Positions 1 through 8,404 of a stretch of 39,767 nt of DNA are shown one piece after another. Made by a program: the position numbers and the translations under genes. The stretch's first letter is position 1. Every line of letters starts with the position of its first letter. Source of the DNA: Gammaproteobacteria bacterium (GTDB taxonomy: Bacteria > Pseudomonadota > Gammaproteobacteria > Arenicellales > Poriferihabitantaceae); the NCBI GenBank assembly GCA_011523765.1, contig WTGA01000146.1, positions 1-39,767 of the forward strand. The letters are read 5' to 3'. The notes below the pieces were generated by a model. It worked only from the letters and a program-made list of their open reading frames with translations, was not told the DNA's origin and made no database searches.

Positions 1-62
1 ATGCCATCGAGGCCGGAAGGCCGGAGCAGATGCGCTCTGCGGTCCGGCTGCTCGCAGCCTGA
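1..62 (+). CDS. 3' end of an unidentified gene (partial)
   Basis: An open frame enters from the left edge (reading from base 3) and stops at the TGA at 60-62, leaving 19 residues that end in ...RSAVRLLAA. The composition (Ala, Arg, Leu, Glu) fits a C-terminal helix of a soluble protein. A GC-rich hairpin follows directly, which supports this being a true gene end. Too little remains to name a family. Confidence 0.45.
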   Translation, partial: AIEAGRPEQMRSAVRLLAA

Positions 63-64
63 CC

Positions 65-92
65 CGGCCCCGGTCGGGGCCGTCTTGCTTCT
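65..92 (+). terminator. Possible rho-independent terminator after the left-edge gene
   Basis: A 7-bp perfect stem (CGGCCCC at 65-71, loop GGTC, GGGGCCG at 76-82) starts three bases after the stop codon and is followed by a T-rich but interrupted tract (TCTTGCTTCT). Position and stem strength fit a terminator; the broken T tract makes it weak. Confidence 0.45.
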
Positions 93-494
93 CCCTGGAT
101 GAACCGCGAAAGCGGAGGGTTCCGGCCGGCCCGGAACCCGGTCATGTCCGGGATATCCGCTTTGCAGCGCCGCCGCCGGCGGGCGGGTCCCGGGAAATCG
201 TTCGGACCGGGGCATTTCTGCCGGATCCGGGGAGGCCGGAAGGGGACCTGGTGCCGGGAAATCCGGCGGGAATCCGCAGAAACCTGTCCAACGAAAAACC
301 CTCCGGCAGGATTCAATGGGCGACACATCCTGGAGTATAGTATAATTGGATTCAAAAGGGCCGGTCTCGCAACGGTTGTGTGCCGCTTTGTGACACGGCA
401 CGAGAGGGTCCCTGAATTTTCCGGATATGATTTTGGCACACAAACATGCGGTCGCCATGGGATGCATCAAACGGGATCATGTGCCCAACCTGAC
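93..494. other. Intergenic region before the PhyH dioxygenase
   Basis: About 400 bases with no convincing gene. The frame of the downstream dioxygenase stays open upstream to position 99, but the residues there are Arg/Gly/Pro-rich and resemble no part of the PhyH fold, so I treat it as non-coding. The only signal I see is an AT-rich promoter-like patch at 336-346. Confidence 0.5.
336..346 (+). promoter_or_regulatory. Possible -10 element (TATAGTATAAT) upstream of the dioxygenase
   Basis: TATAGT (336-341) overlaps a consensus TATAAT (341-346) in otherwise GC-rich DNA. No good -35 box sits 16-18 bases upstream (best is GCGACA at 320-325, spacer 15). If used, the leader to the ATG at 495 would be about 140 bases. 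Confidence 0.3.
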
Positions 495-1274
495 ATGAGT
501 GCGGGTGCCTTGTTTTCCCGGGACCAGGTCGGGCAATTCAATGAACAGGGATACGTGATCGAAAAATCCCTCGCCGGCCCGGAGATTTGTTCCCGAATGC
601 TGCAGGTCATCCGGGAAATCATGGAACCACCGCTGGCACCGGTGGAATTTGAAACGGATGTCCAGTATCCGGGGTCCCCCACAGACCGGCTGTCCCCGGG
701 CGGAAACACCCCAAGAAGATTCCTGAATGCCTATACCCGGGATTCCGTCTTCCGGCAGTGGGCCCGGAATCCAGGGGTGGTCGGACGGATCCGGCAACTG
801 CTCGACACCGGCCAGGTACTGGTATCCCAGAATCATCACAATTGCATCATGACCAAACACCCGGGGTTCAGCAGTGCCACCCTGTGGCACCAGGACATCC
901 GTTACTGGTTATTCGACCAGCCGGACCTGGTCAGTGTATGGTTGGCACTGACCGATGAAAATGAAGACAACGGCGGCCTGCAACTGATTCCGGGTTCACA
1001 CCGGCTGCACATCGACCGGGGCCGGTTCGACGGCGCCCTGTTCCTGCGCCAGGACCTGCCCGCCAACCAGAAAATGATCAACAATGCCGTCGCAGCCGAA
1101 CTGCACCGGGGCGATGCCCTTTTTTTTCACAGCCGCACACTGCATGCCGCCGGCCGGAACAATACCGATGACATCAAGACTTCCCTGGTGTTCACCTATC
1201 ATGCCGAAAACAATCAGCCGCTTGCCGGAACCCGGTCAGCCGCTTACCCGGACATTGCGTGCACGCGGGAGTAG
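495..1274 (+). CDS. Phytanoyl-CoA dioxygenase (PhyH) family protein
   Basis: A 259-residue Fe(II)/2-oxoglutarate-dependent oxygenase of the PhyH family. The double-stranded beta-helix fold is seen from about residue 105. The iron-binding facial triad is visible as H132 and D134 (WHQDIRYW) with the distal H217 (FFHSRTLHAAGRN), and the usual PGSH turn (LIPGSHR, 165-170) lies between. Known members hydroxylate fatty acyl-CoAs, amino acids, phosphonates or natural products; the substrate here cannot be told. The ATG at 495 gives a normal family length. An in-frame ATG at 462 would add 11 residues, and the longer upstream extension looks non-coding. The gene is convergent with the ABM-domain gene, with one base between the stops. 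Confidence 0.88.
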   Translation: MSAGALFSRDQVGQFNEQGYVIEKSLAGPEICSRMLQVIREIMEPPLAPVEFETDVQYPGSPTDRLSPGGNTPRRFLNAYTRDSVFRQWARNPGVVGRIRQLLDTGQVLVSQNHHNCIMTKHPGFSSATLWHQDIRYWLFDQPDLVSVWLALTDENEDNGGLQLIPGSHRLHIDRGRFDGALFLRQDLPANQKMINNAVAAELHRGDALFFHSRTLHAAGRNNTDDIKTSLVFTYHAENNQPLAGTRSAAYPDIACTRE

Positions 1275-1275
1275 A

Positions 1276-1608
1276 TCAGGTCTCGGGCGTGGATTCACCG
1301 GCGCCATAATCCCTTTCAACCCGGCAGACCCGGGTCTTGTAGCAGGCATACCAGGTCTTTTTTCCAAGCTTCTGCGCAACCTGGTGTTCAACATGGCTTT
1401 TCCAGGCCAGCAAGGAAGCTTCGTCCTTCCAGTAGGAAACCGCCAGACCCAGACCATCTCTCGCTGACTCGAACCCGAGATAACCGGGTTGCTGCCTGGC
1501 CAGCATTTCCATCCGCTCAGCCATTTCGCCATAGCCCTTCAGATTTTCCGTCTGGAGGCTGGTAAAAATGACCGCGTAGTAGGGAGGCTTTGGCGTATTG
1601 GCAATCAT
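1276..1608 (-). CDS. Antibiotic biosynthesis monooxygenase (ABM) domain protein
   Basis: A 110-residue protein of the dimeric alpha/beta barrel (ABM/YgiN-like) superfamily. The typical pattern is visible: YYAVIFTS strand, YGEMAERM helix, QQPGYLGFESARD, VSYWKDEASLLAWKSH, then the aromatic-rich KTWYACYKTRV end. Members act as small cofactor-free oxygenases or as stress proteins; no substrate can be inferred. The ATG at 1608 is preferred over one at 1632, because homologues of this subgroup begin close to the MIANTPxPPYYAVIF segment. It is the last gene of a minus-strand run, 20 bases after the quinone oxidoreductase gene. Confidence 0.82.
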   Translation of the reverse strand: MIANTPKPPYYAVIFTSLQTENLKGYGEMAERMEMLARQQPGYLGFESARDGLGLAVSYWKDEASLLAWKSHVEHQVAQKLGKKTWYACYKTRVCRVERDYGAGESTPET

Positions 1609-1628
1609 GCTCCGGGCAGGCCCGTCCC

Positions 1629-2615
1629 TCATTCGATTTCAATCACTGCACAGCCATCCATCCCTCCTCCCTCTACGGCCCGGTGGGCCTTTGCGGTCTC
1701 TTCCAGGGACCAGGTCCCGGCGATTCGATGGCATAACCTGGCCTGTTCCAGGGCAGTATGGATATCTTCGACAGCCTGCTCTTTTGCCGCATCCGGCATA
1801 TTGTAGACCAGCACCATGTTGACCGATACGTTTTTGAACATCAATGGATAAAACGGGATGGCCGGTTCGGGGGCCAGGGAAGAGGAATACGTCGATACGG
1901 TCCCCCGGTTTTTGATGACCGCGGCACTGGTTCCCACATTCATTCCAAATTCCACCTCAACAATGTGATCGATCCCTGCCTGGTCCGTCATGCCAAGAAT
2001 ATCACGGACCAGGTGGTCATTGCGGTAGTTCAGCACTTCATCGGCACCGGATTTCGCAGCAACCCTGCAGCGTTCCTCGCTGCCTGCCGTAGCGATCACT
2101 CTGGCACCGGCCATTTTTGCCCATTGCACGGCATAATAACCCACACGGCCGGATGCCCCGGTGACCAGCACATTTTTGCCCGACAAATCGCCCGCACTGA
2201 ACACACAACGGTGCGCGGTCATCACCGGGATGCCGAGGCAGGCCCCGATGTCGTATCCCGTATTCTCCGGCAGGCTGGCGGCCAGCATGGATGGCAAGGT
2301 GACATATTGGGCACAGGTCCCGCAGTGGCGGGCAAATTGTGCCTGGTAAACCCATACCCGCTGACCAACGCGGTCGCCTGATACGCCCTCTCCCACGGAT
2401 TCAATGACTCCGGCACCATCGCTGTGGGGAATCACGTAGCCGTCGACAAATCCGGCCGGTTGTGCACCCGCCCGTTTTTTGACATCCGAGGGGTTCACTG
2501 CAGAGGCCCGAATTCTTACCAGGACTTCTCCCGGGCCGGGCTCCGGCTTCACCCGGTCCCCGAACTGCAGCACCTCCCGGGCCACGCCCGGTGTTTCATA
2601 CCATATCGCTTTCAT
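1629..2615 (-). CDS. NADPH:quinone oxidoreductase (zinc-free MDR family)
   Basis: A 328-residue medium-chain dehydrogenase/reductase. The N-terminal GroES-like domain has the ASAVNPSDVKKRAG segment where zinc-dependent enzymes carry ligands, and the DGAGVIESVGEGV strand. The Rossmann domain has GASGRVG (153-159) followed by a cofactor-binding strand-helix. The structural and catalytic zinc cysteine sets of alcohol dehydrogenases are missing, as in QOR/zeta-crystallin enzymes. The expected activity is NADPH-dependent reduction of quinones or enones in the cytosol. It lies 24 bases downstream of the GFA-family gene, probably co-transcribed with it and with the ABM protein. A detoxification role for this trio is inference. 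Confidence 0.88.
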   Translation of the reverse strand: MKAIWYETPGVAREVLQFGDRVKPEPGPGEVLVRIRASAVNPSDVKKRAGAQPAGFVDGYVIPHSDGAGVIESVGEGVSGDRVGQRVWVYQAQFARHCGTCAQYVTLPSMLAASLPENTGYDIGACLGIPVMTAHRCVFSAGDLSGKNVLVTGASGRVGYYAVQWAKMAGARVIATAGSEERCRVAAKSGADEVLNYRNDHLVRDILGMTDQAGIDHIVEVEFGMNVGTSAAVIKNRGTVSTYSSSLAPEPAIPFYPLMFKNVSVNMVLVYNMPDAAKEQAVEDIHTALEQARLCHRIAGTWSLEETAKAHRAVEGGGMDGCAVIEIE

Positions 2616-2639
2616 GTTCTGTTCAATGAGTTAAAGGAA

Positions 2640-3131
2640 TCAACGGCCCGATGTCTGTTTGATCAACCGGGTCAAACGCTCTGCACTCTGTGCAGACCAC
2701 AGGTCGCGAACCCGGTAGAATCCCTTGAAATCGGGTTTGTCATCGGGGATCTGAACCCAGTTTTGTTTCGACCGCGTGAAAATATGGGCCATGGGTTCGA
2801 CTCCAGACGTATCATCCAGCGTGCCTGCGCGCACCATGAGATCCGCCCCCGGAGAGGCATGATACTTGCTGAAGACATCCGTGCCACATTTTTCGCAGTG
2901 GAATATCTCATGGCCTTTTCCACTGCCTGCCGTATTCATAAACGATACCGGGGGATCGCCGAGCCGGGCCACATTCGCCTTCTCGATCCACAGGTTGACC
3001 ACAAATGCACTGCCGCTCACGGTCTGGCAGTCGGTGCAATGACAGGCCTGGATATACATCGGGTTTTCTTCGAGGCGATACCGGACCGCACCACAAAGAC
3101 ACCCGCCCTCACTCCCCTTCAGTTCATTCAT
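2640..3131 (-). CDS. GFA-family zinc protein (glutathione-dependent formaldehyde-activating-like)
   Basis: A 163-residue protein of the GFA/CENP-V fold. The zinc cysteines are all present: C11 and C13 (GGCLCGAVRY), C30, C32 and C35 (CHCTDCQ), and C79 and C82 (CEKCGTDVF). The founding member was described as binding S-hydroxymethyl-glutathione; most family members have no proven reaction. The start at 3131 is chosen because AGGAGG lies 9 bases upstream; the in-frame ATG at 3140 directly abuts that ribosome-binding site and the longer frame to 3221 would place it inside the gene. Followed closely by the quinone oxidoreductase. Confidence 0.87.
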   Translation of the reverse strand: MNELKGSEGGCLCGAVRYRLEENPMYIQACHCTDCQTVSGSAFVVNLWIEKANVARLGDPPVSFMNTAGSGKGHEIFHCEKCGTDVFSKYHASPGADLMVRAGTLDDTSGVEPMAHIFTRSKQNWVQIPDDKPDFKGFYRVRDLWSAQSAERLTRLIKQTSGR

Positions 3132-3305
3132 ATGCGTCATCCTCCTGCTGGAGCCGGGAGCGGCCGAGGGCAGCATGCCGAAGACATGCGGACGTTGCGC
3201 AGCACCCGGCTTCCCGGTCAATCGGGTCTATCGCAATTCCTGCCCGGGACAACCGTCCATTGAACGCCTGCCCGCATCGAATACCCCGGATTCGGGTGCC
3301 ACCAT

Positions 3306-4097
3306 TCATAACGCACAGTACCCGCCGTCCACGACCAGCATGTGTCCATTGACAAAACTCGACGCATCCGAGCACAAAAAAATCACCGGCCCGACAAAAT
3401 CCTCCGGGTTTCCCCTTCTCCCGAGGGGGGTCCATTTCAATATCTCCTCTTCCAGTTCGGGGGACGTGCGAATTTCATATTTTCCTCCCATGGGATGGGT
3501 GGTGTAACCCGGATTGACCGTATTCACCCGAATGTTGTACCGCCCCCATTCCATGGCCATCTGCTTGCACAGCATATCCACCCCTCCCTTGGATGCGCCG
3601 TAGGCGGTCAGTCCTTCAAATGCCACCAGACTGCCGTTCGAAGAGATCATGACGACGGACCCGCCGTTCCCCTGGTCGATGAGCTGCCTGCCCGCCGCCT
3701 GGGCACAATAGAAACAACCCGTCAAATTGGTGTTGACGACCCGATGCCATTCTTCCTCGGAAGTCTCCGTTGGTGCGCCCACCTCGATCACACCGTGATT
3801 GATGACGATCCCCTCGATGCCTCCATATTCACGGACCGCGGATGCCACCATTTGGCGGCAACTGGCACGGTCGGTGACATCTGTAACACAATGCATGGAC
3901 TTTCCGCCATTTTCCACAATCTCTTCCACGGTCCCGATCAGCCTGCTTTGCGTCCTGCCCGCCACCACCACGTTGGCACCTGCAGCAGCCAGCCCTCCGG
4001 CCATCGTCTTGCCCAAACCGTACCCTCCGCCCGTGACGATAATCGTTTTGCCGGAAAGGTCAAACCGGCTTAACCCGGAAGAAAATTTTGTTGTCAT
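3306..4097 (-). CDS. Short-chain dehydrogenase/reductase (SDR), gluconate 5-dehydrogenase-like
   Basis: A 263-residue classical SDR. Visible motifs are the cofactor loop TGGGYGLG (22-29), NHG (100-102), the catalytic serine in ISSNGS (about 152-155), and Y166/K170 in YGASK. The C-terminal PGY and the VVDGGY ending are typical. R48 after the second strand (VVAGRTQ) suggests NADP(H) preference. The overall pattern resembles 2-deoxygluconate/gluconate 5-dehydrogenase-type enzymes, but substrate assignment from sequence is unsafe. The ATG at 4097 gives the usual length; an upstream in-frame start at 4151 adds an unrelated stretch. It is 174 bases upstream of the GFA gene, so it may have its own promoter. 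Confidence 0.87.
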   Translation of the reverse strand: MTTKFSSGLSRFDLSGKTIIVTGGGYGLGKTMAGGLAAAGANVVVAGRTQSRLIGTVEEIVENGGKSMHCVTDVTDRASCRQMVASAVREYGGIEGIVINHGVIEVGAPTETSEEEWHRVVNTNLTGCFYCAQAAGRQLIDQGNGGSVVMISSNGSLVAFEGLTAYGASKGGVDMLCKQMAMEWGRYNIRVNTVNPGYTTHPMGGKYEIRTSPELEEEILKWTPLGRRGNPEDFVGPVIFLCSDASSFVNGHMLVVDGGYCAL

Positions 4098-4247
4098 GAT
4101 TGCCTGAAATGATCGGTCATGATGGGTGGGCCACTGCCGGTACATTACCACGAAAAGGGCTCACCGGTCTGTTTTCACAACGGCTTCCCGAAGTTCCCGG
4201 CGGCTCCGGCGAGACAGGAATCCCGGCGATCTTTTTTTCCGCAGTCC

Positions 4248-6032
4248 TCACCAGGCCCGGTCGTCCTCCTGCTGCTGTATCTTCCACATCTGTGCGTACA
4301 GTCCCCCCCTGTTCCCCAGCGCTTCGTGATTCCCGCGCTCCACGATCCGGCCCTTGTCAAGGACAATAATCTCATCCGCATTGATCACCGTGGACAGCCT
4401 GTGGGCGATCACCAGGGTCGTACAGTCTTGCGAAACATTTTCCAGCGCTTTTTGTATGGCTTTTTCCGAGCGGCTGTCCAGGGATGAGGTGGCCTCATCA
4501 AACACCAGAATGCGAGCCCCCTTCAACGCGACCCTGGCGATGGCAACCCGTTGTTTTTCACCGCCGGAAAGTTTCAGGCCACGCTCCCCGACCAGAACAT
4601 CGTAGCCCTGGGGGTGCTGTTCGATAAAATCGTGAATCTGTGCAATGCGCGCAACCTGAATGACCTCATCGATGCCGGCTCCGGGCTTTCCATAACCGAT
4701 ATTGTATCCCACGGTCTCGTTGAACAGCACCGTATCCTGGGGCACCATCCCCATCGGGCCCCTCAGGCTGTCCAGGGTAACGCTCCGTATGTCCTGGCCA
4801 TCAATGGAGATGTTTCCGTGATCGGGGTCATAAAAACGAAACAACAGTCGGGACAACGTGGTTTTTCCTGCACCGGAAGGTCCCACCACGGCAAGTGTCC
4901 CGCCGCCGGGAATCGTGAAGTCGATATCCTGAAGTACCGGGTAACCCGGGCGGTAGGCGAAACTGACGCGCCTGAAACGGACCTCCGCGTTGGTCAGCAC
5001 CAGGGGGGTCGCATTGTCCTGCTCCAGGATTTCCGGGTCCTCATCCAGCAAGTCGAACATCCGCTCCATATCGACCAGGGAATGATTCAGGTCACGATAG
5101 ACTGAACCCAGGATATTCAGCGGGATATACAGCTGGATCAGGAACGCATTGATCATGACAAACTGGCCCAGGGTCAACTCGCCATCGGAAACCCCCTGTG
5201 CCGCAAGAATCATCAACAGGGTAAGACCGGTTGCGACCACCAGGCCCTGCCCCGTGTTCAGGTACGACAGGGACAGGTTGTTCTTGAGCGAGGCTTCCGT
5301 CCAGTCCTGCAGCGACCGGTGATAGTGCTGGTGTTCAAGCGTCTCGTTCCCAAAGACTTTCACCGTCTCGTAATTGATCAGTGAATCCAGAACCCGTGTG
5401 TTGGCTGCGGAATCGGACGCATTCATTTGCACCCGAAACCGGGTTCGCCAACGGGTGACGGAAAAGGTGAAAACGCAGTAGATGGCAATCACAACGAGGG
5501 TCACGGCCACAAAACGAAAATCCAGCTGGCGCCACAGAATACCCAGCACCATCACGATTTCAATGAGCACGGGAACAATGTTGAATACGATCATGCGCAG
5601 GAAATTGGTGACCGCCATGTTTCCCCGCTCCAGGTCCCGGGACAATGCTCCCATCTTCCGGTCCAGGTGAAACCGTAACGGCAACTGGTGAAGGTGTTTG
5701 AAAACCGTCATGGAAATCCGGTGAATGATCTTCACTCCCACGCGGCCAAAAACGGCATTTCGCAGCTCGTTGAACAGGATGGCACTGAACCGGAACACGC
5801 CGTAGCCGATCAACAACGACAGGGGAACCACCAGGAATGCCCGGTCCGGCATCTCGAGACGGTCGACGATTTCCTTGAGGACGAGCGGCACGGCAACGTT
5901 CGAAACCCGTGCAACCACCAGGCAAACCAATGCGATCGCGATGGGGACCCGATAATTCCAGAGATAAGGCAGCAACCGCCTGGAAACTCGCCAGTTGCCT
6001 TTCTGGTCAGTGGTCACCAACGTGGGTCGCAT
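4248..6032 (-). CDS. Atm1/HMT1-type ABC exporter (fused permease-ATPase)
   Basis: A 594-residue half-transporter of the inner membrane. The N-terminal type IV exporter domain (about 25-320) has six hydrophobic segments and the Atm1-type marks NYETVKVFGNE (220-230) and LNTGQ (258-262), the region that binds glutathione derivatives in Atm1 structures. The ATPase has Walker A GPSGAGKTT (384-392), signature LSGGEKQ (488-494), Walker B ILVFDEA (508-514) and switch H544. Family members export glutathione-linked or heavy-metal compounds and support metal homeostasis; the cargo here is not shown. The ATG at 6032 is chosen because upstream in-frame sequence is low-complexity and not membrane-like. It is 150 bases upstream of the SDR gene. 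Confidence 0.9.
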   Translation of the reverse strand: MRPTLVTTDQKGNWRVSRRLLPYLWNYRVPIAIALVCLVVARVSNVAVPLVLKEIVDRLEMPDRAFLVVPLSLLIGYGVFRFSAILFNELRNAVFGRVGVKIIHRISMTVFKHLHQLPLRFHLDRKMGALSRDLERGNMAVTNFLRMIVFNIVPVLIEIVMVLGILWRQLDFRFVAVTLVVIAIYCVFTFSVTRWRTRFRVQMNASDSAANTRVLDSLINYETVKVFGNETLEHQHYHRSLQDWTEASLKNNLSLSYLNTGQGLVVATGLTLLMILAAQGVSDGELTLGQFVMINAFLIQLYIPLNILGSVYRDLNHSLVDMERMFDLLDEDPEILEQDNATPLVLTNAEVRFRRVSFAYRPGYPVLQDIDFTIPGGGTLAVVGPSGAGKTTLSRLLFRFYDPDHGNISIDGQDIRSVTLDSLRGPMGMVPQDTVLFNETVGYNIGYGKPGAGIDEVIQVARIAQIHDFIEQHPQGYDVLVGERGLKLSGGEKQRVAIARVALKGARILVFDEATSSLDSRSEKAIQKALENVSQDCTTLVIAHRLSTVINADEIIVLDKGRIVERGNHEALGNRGGLYAQMWKIQQQEDDRAW

Positions 6033-6317
6033 GGGATACCGGTTTATTCGTCTGCAAAAACAGCGCTGCCGATGAAACTGCCATGTCCACTGCCCGATTG
6101 CAACCCTGCCCGCACCCTGGAAAATGAACTCAGTCCCGTCGGCCCGGGCGGGGGCCATGGACCGTCCCGCTGTTGGAGACAATGCGCATCTTTGCGCGGC
6201 CCGGGCGGGCCGGGAGCAATGGATGAATGCCCGGCCGGTGACCATTGCGGTCCCGGAATGCCCGGTGGTCCGAAACAGGGCGGAACCCCTCCCGGCCGTG
6301 GAGCCGGACAGAATGAC

Positions 6318-7094
6318 TCAATCCCGGATCTGAAAGACATCCTGGTCCATGGATGCGGGAAAAGAGACCCGGCATTCCTCCAGGGATTCCCGGGACAGCT
6401 CTGCATTGACGACAAGCCTGCTGTCCCGGCAGTCTTCAATGGGTTTCCCCCAAAAATCCAGAATCGCACTGCCGCCTGAAAAAGTATTGCCGACCGGATC
6501 TTCACCCAGGCGATTGACCCCCACCACATACACCTGGTTCTCAATGGCCCGGGCCCGGATCAGCGTGTCCCAGGCGTACTGCCGTGCATCGGGCCAGTTT
6601 GCCACATACAGTGCAATATCGTGGTCCCCCGTGTTGCGGCACCATACGGGAAAGCGCAGGTCGTAGCAGACAAACAACGCTACCCGCCAGCCATTCAATT
6701 CCAGCACCATGCGCCGGTTGCCTCCGGTGAAGTTCCGGTGCTCACCGCCGAACCGGAACAGGTGTCGCTTGTCATACCAGTCCAGGGTGCCGTCGGGCCG
6801 CGCCCAGATCATTCTGTTCACATATTCCTCTTCCAGCTGCATCACCAGGCTGCCCGTAACCACGGCGTCCAGACTTTTTGCACACCTGGTCATCCAGGCC
6901 ACCGTTTCTCCGTCCATGGTTTCAAACCTTTCCTTCGGATCAATGTAGAAACCGGTGCTGAAAAACTCGGGCAGAACCACCAGGTCCGTATCGTCGATGG
7001 TTGCGAAATGATCCTGGTACCGCGCACGGTTGGCGGCCGGGTCCTGCCAGGCAATCTCATCCTGGACAAGGGAAACTTTCAGCTTCTCCCCCAT
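6318..7094 (-). CDS. Omega-amidase (nitrilase superfamily, YafV-like)
   Basis: A 258-residue carbon-nitrogen hydrolase. The catalytic triad is visible as E43 (LPEFFSTGF), K109 (YDKRHLF) and C143 (FVCYDLRFP). The RHLFRFGGEH segment is typical of the omega-amidase branch (NIT2/YafV), which hydrolyses 2-oxoglutaramate (and 2-oxosuccinamate) to the 2-oxo acid and ammonia. It lies 13 bases downstream of an aminotransferase of the matching type, so the pair would make glutamine-dependent transamination irreversible. The ATG at 7094 gives the family length; upstream codons overlap the aminotransferase gene and look like shadow sequence. Confidence 0.88.
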   Translation of the reverse strand: MGEKLKVSLVQDEIAWQDPAANRARYQDHFATIDDTDLVVLPEFFSTGFYIDPKERFETMDGETVAWMTRCAKSLDAVVTGSLVMQLEEEYVNRMIWARPDGTLDWYDKRHLFRFGGEHRNFTGGNRRMVLELNGWRVALFVCYDLRFPVWCRNTGDHDIALYVANWPDARQYAWDTLIRARAIENQVYVVGVNRLGEDPVGNTFSGGSAILDFWGKPIEDCRDSRLVVNAELSRESLEECRVSFPASMDQDVFQIRD

Positions 7095-7107
7095 GGCAGA
7101 CCGGCCG

Positions 7108-8259
7108 CTAGATGGCATTGATGATCTCGGCGGCCTGTCGCAGGGTATCATCCTGTTTGGCAAAACAGAACCGCACGATGGTTGAGTCAGGGGGAGTCTG
7201 GTAGAACGGCGACAACGGAATGACCGCAATGCCCTTTTCCACGGTCATCCAGTGGGCAAAGTCCATGTCTTTGCGCGCGGAAATTTCACGGTAGTCCGCC
7301 AACTGAAAATAGGTTCCCCGCGAAGGCAGCAAACGGAATCCGGACGGCTCGACCAAAGAACAGAACAGGTCCCGTTTGGCCTGGTAGAACTCACCGAGCT
7401 GCTGATAATTCTGTGGATTCGATTCGAGGAAGTCAGCAATCGCCCATTGTATGAAAGTGGCGGTCGTAAAGACATTGAACTGGTGTATCTTGCGAAACTC
7501 CGCGGTCAGTTCCGGCGGGGCCACGCAGTACCCTATTTTCCAACCCGTGACATGATAGGTTTTTCCAAAGGAAAACACCGCCATGGCCTTCCGGCGCAGT
7601 TCGTCGTGGGTCAGCACGCTGGCATGGGTTTCCCCGTCAAAAATAATGTGTTCATACACCTCATCACTGAGCACATAACAGTCCAGTGGCCGAATGGCTT
7701 CGGCAAGCTGGTCCAGGTCATCCGTTTTCAGGATGCTGCTGCTCGGATTGTGGGGAGAATTGATGATGACCAGCCGGGTCTTTGCGCTGAGGCTCTCCTG
7801 CAGGCGGTCCCAGTCGATTTGGTAATGGGGAAGAATCAGGGGGACGTGAATGGTCCTGCCCCCGGCCAGGGAGACCGCGGGTTCATATGAATCGTAGGCC
7901 GGATCAAATACGACCACCTCATCCCCCGGCCGCACCAGGCACTGAATGGCATTGAACAGGGCTTCGGTGGCTCCGCTGGTGATGGTGATTTCAGTTTCGC
8001 TGTCCACATCGATATGACTGTTGCGTTTCAGTTTCCGGGATATCCCGGTACGCAGTTCCGGCACACCAATCATGGGAGGGTATTGATTCTTTCCGGTTCT
8101 CAGATGATATTCCACCCGCTGGACGAGCCCTTCATCGGGCTCGAAATCGGGAAATCCCTGGGAAAGGTTGATCGCATCATGGTCCGCCGCGAGTTTGGAC
8201 ATCACGGTAAAAATGGTCGTGCCGACCGCTGGCAGCTTGCTTTGCAACGGGATTGTCAT
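7108..8259 (-). CDS. Methionine/glutamine-type aminotransferase (YbdL-like)
   Basis: A 383-residue fold-type I PLP aminotransferase. Visible are NLSQGFPDF (31-39), TSGATEA (94-100), INSPHNP (166-172), SDEVYEH (198-204), and the Schiff-base lysine K233 in SFGKTYHVTGWK. The subgroup contains E. coli YbdL and glutamine transaminase K/KAT enzymes, which transaminate methionine, aromatic amino acids or glutamine. Coupling to an omega-amidase gene immediately downstream supports glutamine as amino donor and a role in 4-methylthio-2-oxobutanoate re-amination (methionine salvage). That role is inference from the pairing. The upstream gap of 145 bases to the divergent exonuclease gene holds both promoters. 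Confidence 0.88.
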   Translation of the reverse strand: MTIPLQSKLPAVGTTIFTVMSKLAADHDAINLSQGFPDFEPDEGLVQRVEYHLRTGKNQYPPMIGVPELRTGISRKLKRNSHIDVDSETEITITSGATEALFNAIQCLVRPGDEVVVFDPAYDSYEPAVSLAGGRTIHVPLILPHYQIDWDRLQESLSAKTRLVIINSPHNPSSSILKTDDLDQLAEAIRPLDCYVLSDEVYEHIIFDGETHASVLTHDELRRKAMAVFSFGKTYHVTGWKIGYCVAPPELTAEFRKIHQFNVFTTATFIQWAIADFLESNPQNYQQLGEFYQAKRDLFCSLVEPSGFRLLPSRGTYFQLADYREISARKDMDFAHWMTVEKGIAVIPLSPFYQTPPDSTIVRFCFAKQDDTLRQAAEIINAI

Positions 8260-8404
8260 TTCAATTTATTCCAATACGATGGACCATGGCAGGCAGACGA
8301 TAAATCTCCGGCACTGCTGACCTGTTTTCAGACTGTGATACTGTATCCGAAAATGATGAGGCTGTGTAAAATCCAGTGACCATATTCAAACCGCCAGCAA
8401 TGCC

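Noticed and set aside
99..494. N-terminal extension of the dioxygenase in the same frame
   Set aside because: The residues are Arg/Gly/Pro-rich and irregular, while the PhyH fold is complete from the ATG at 495.
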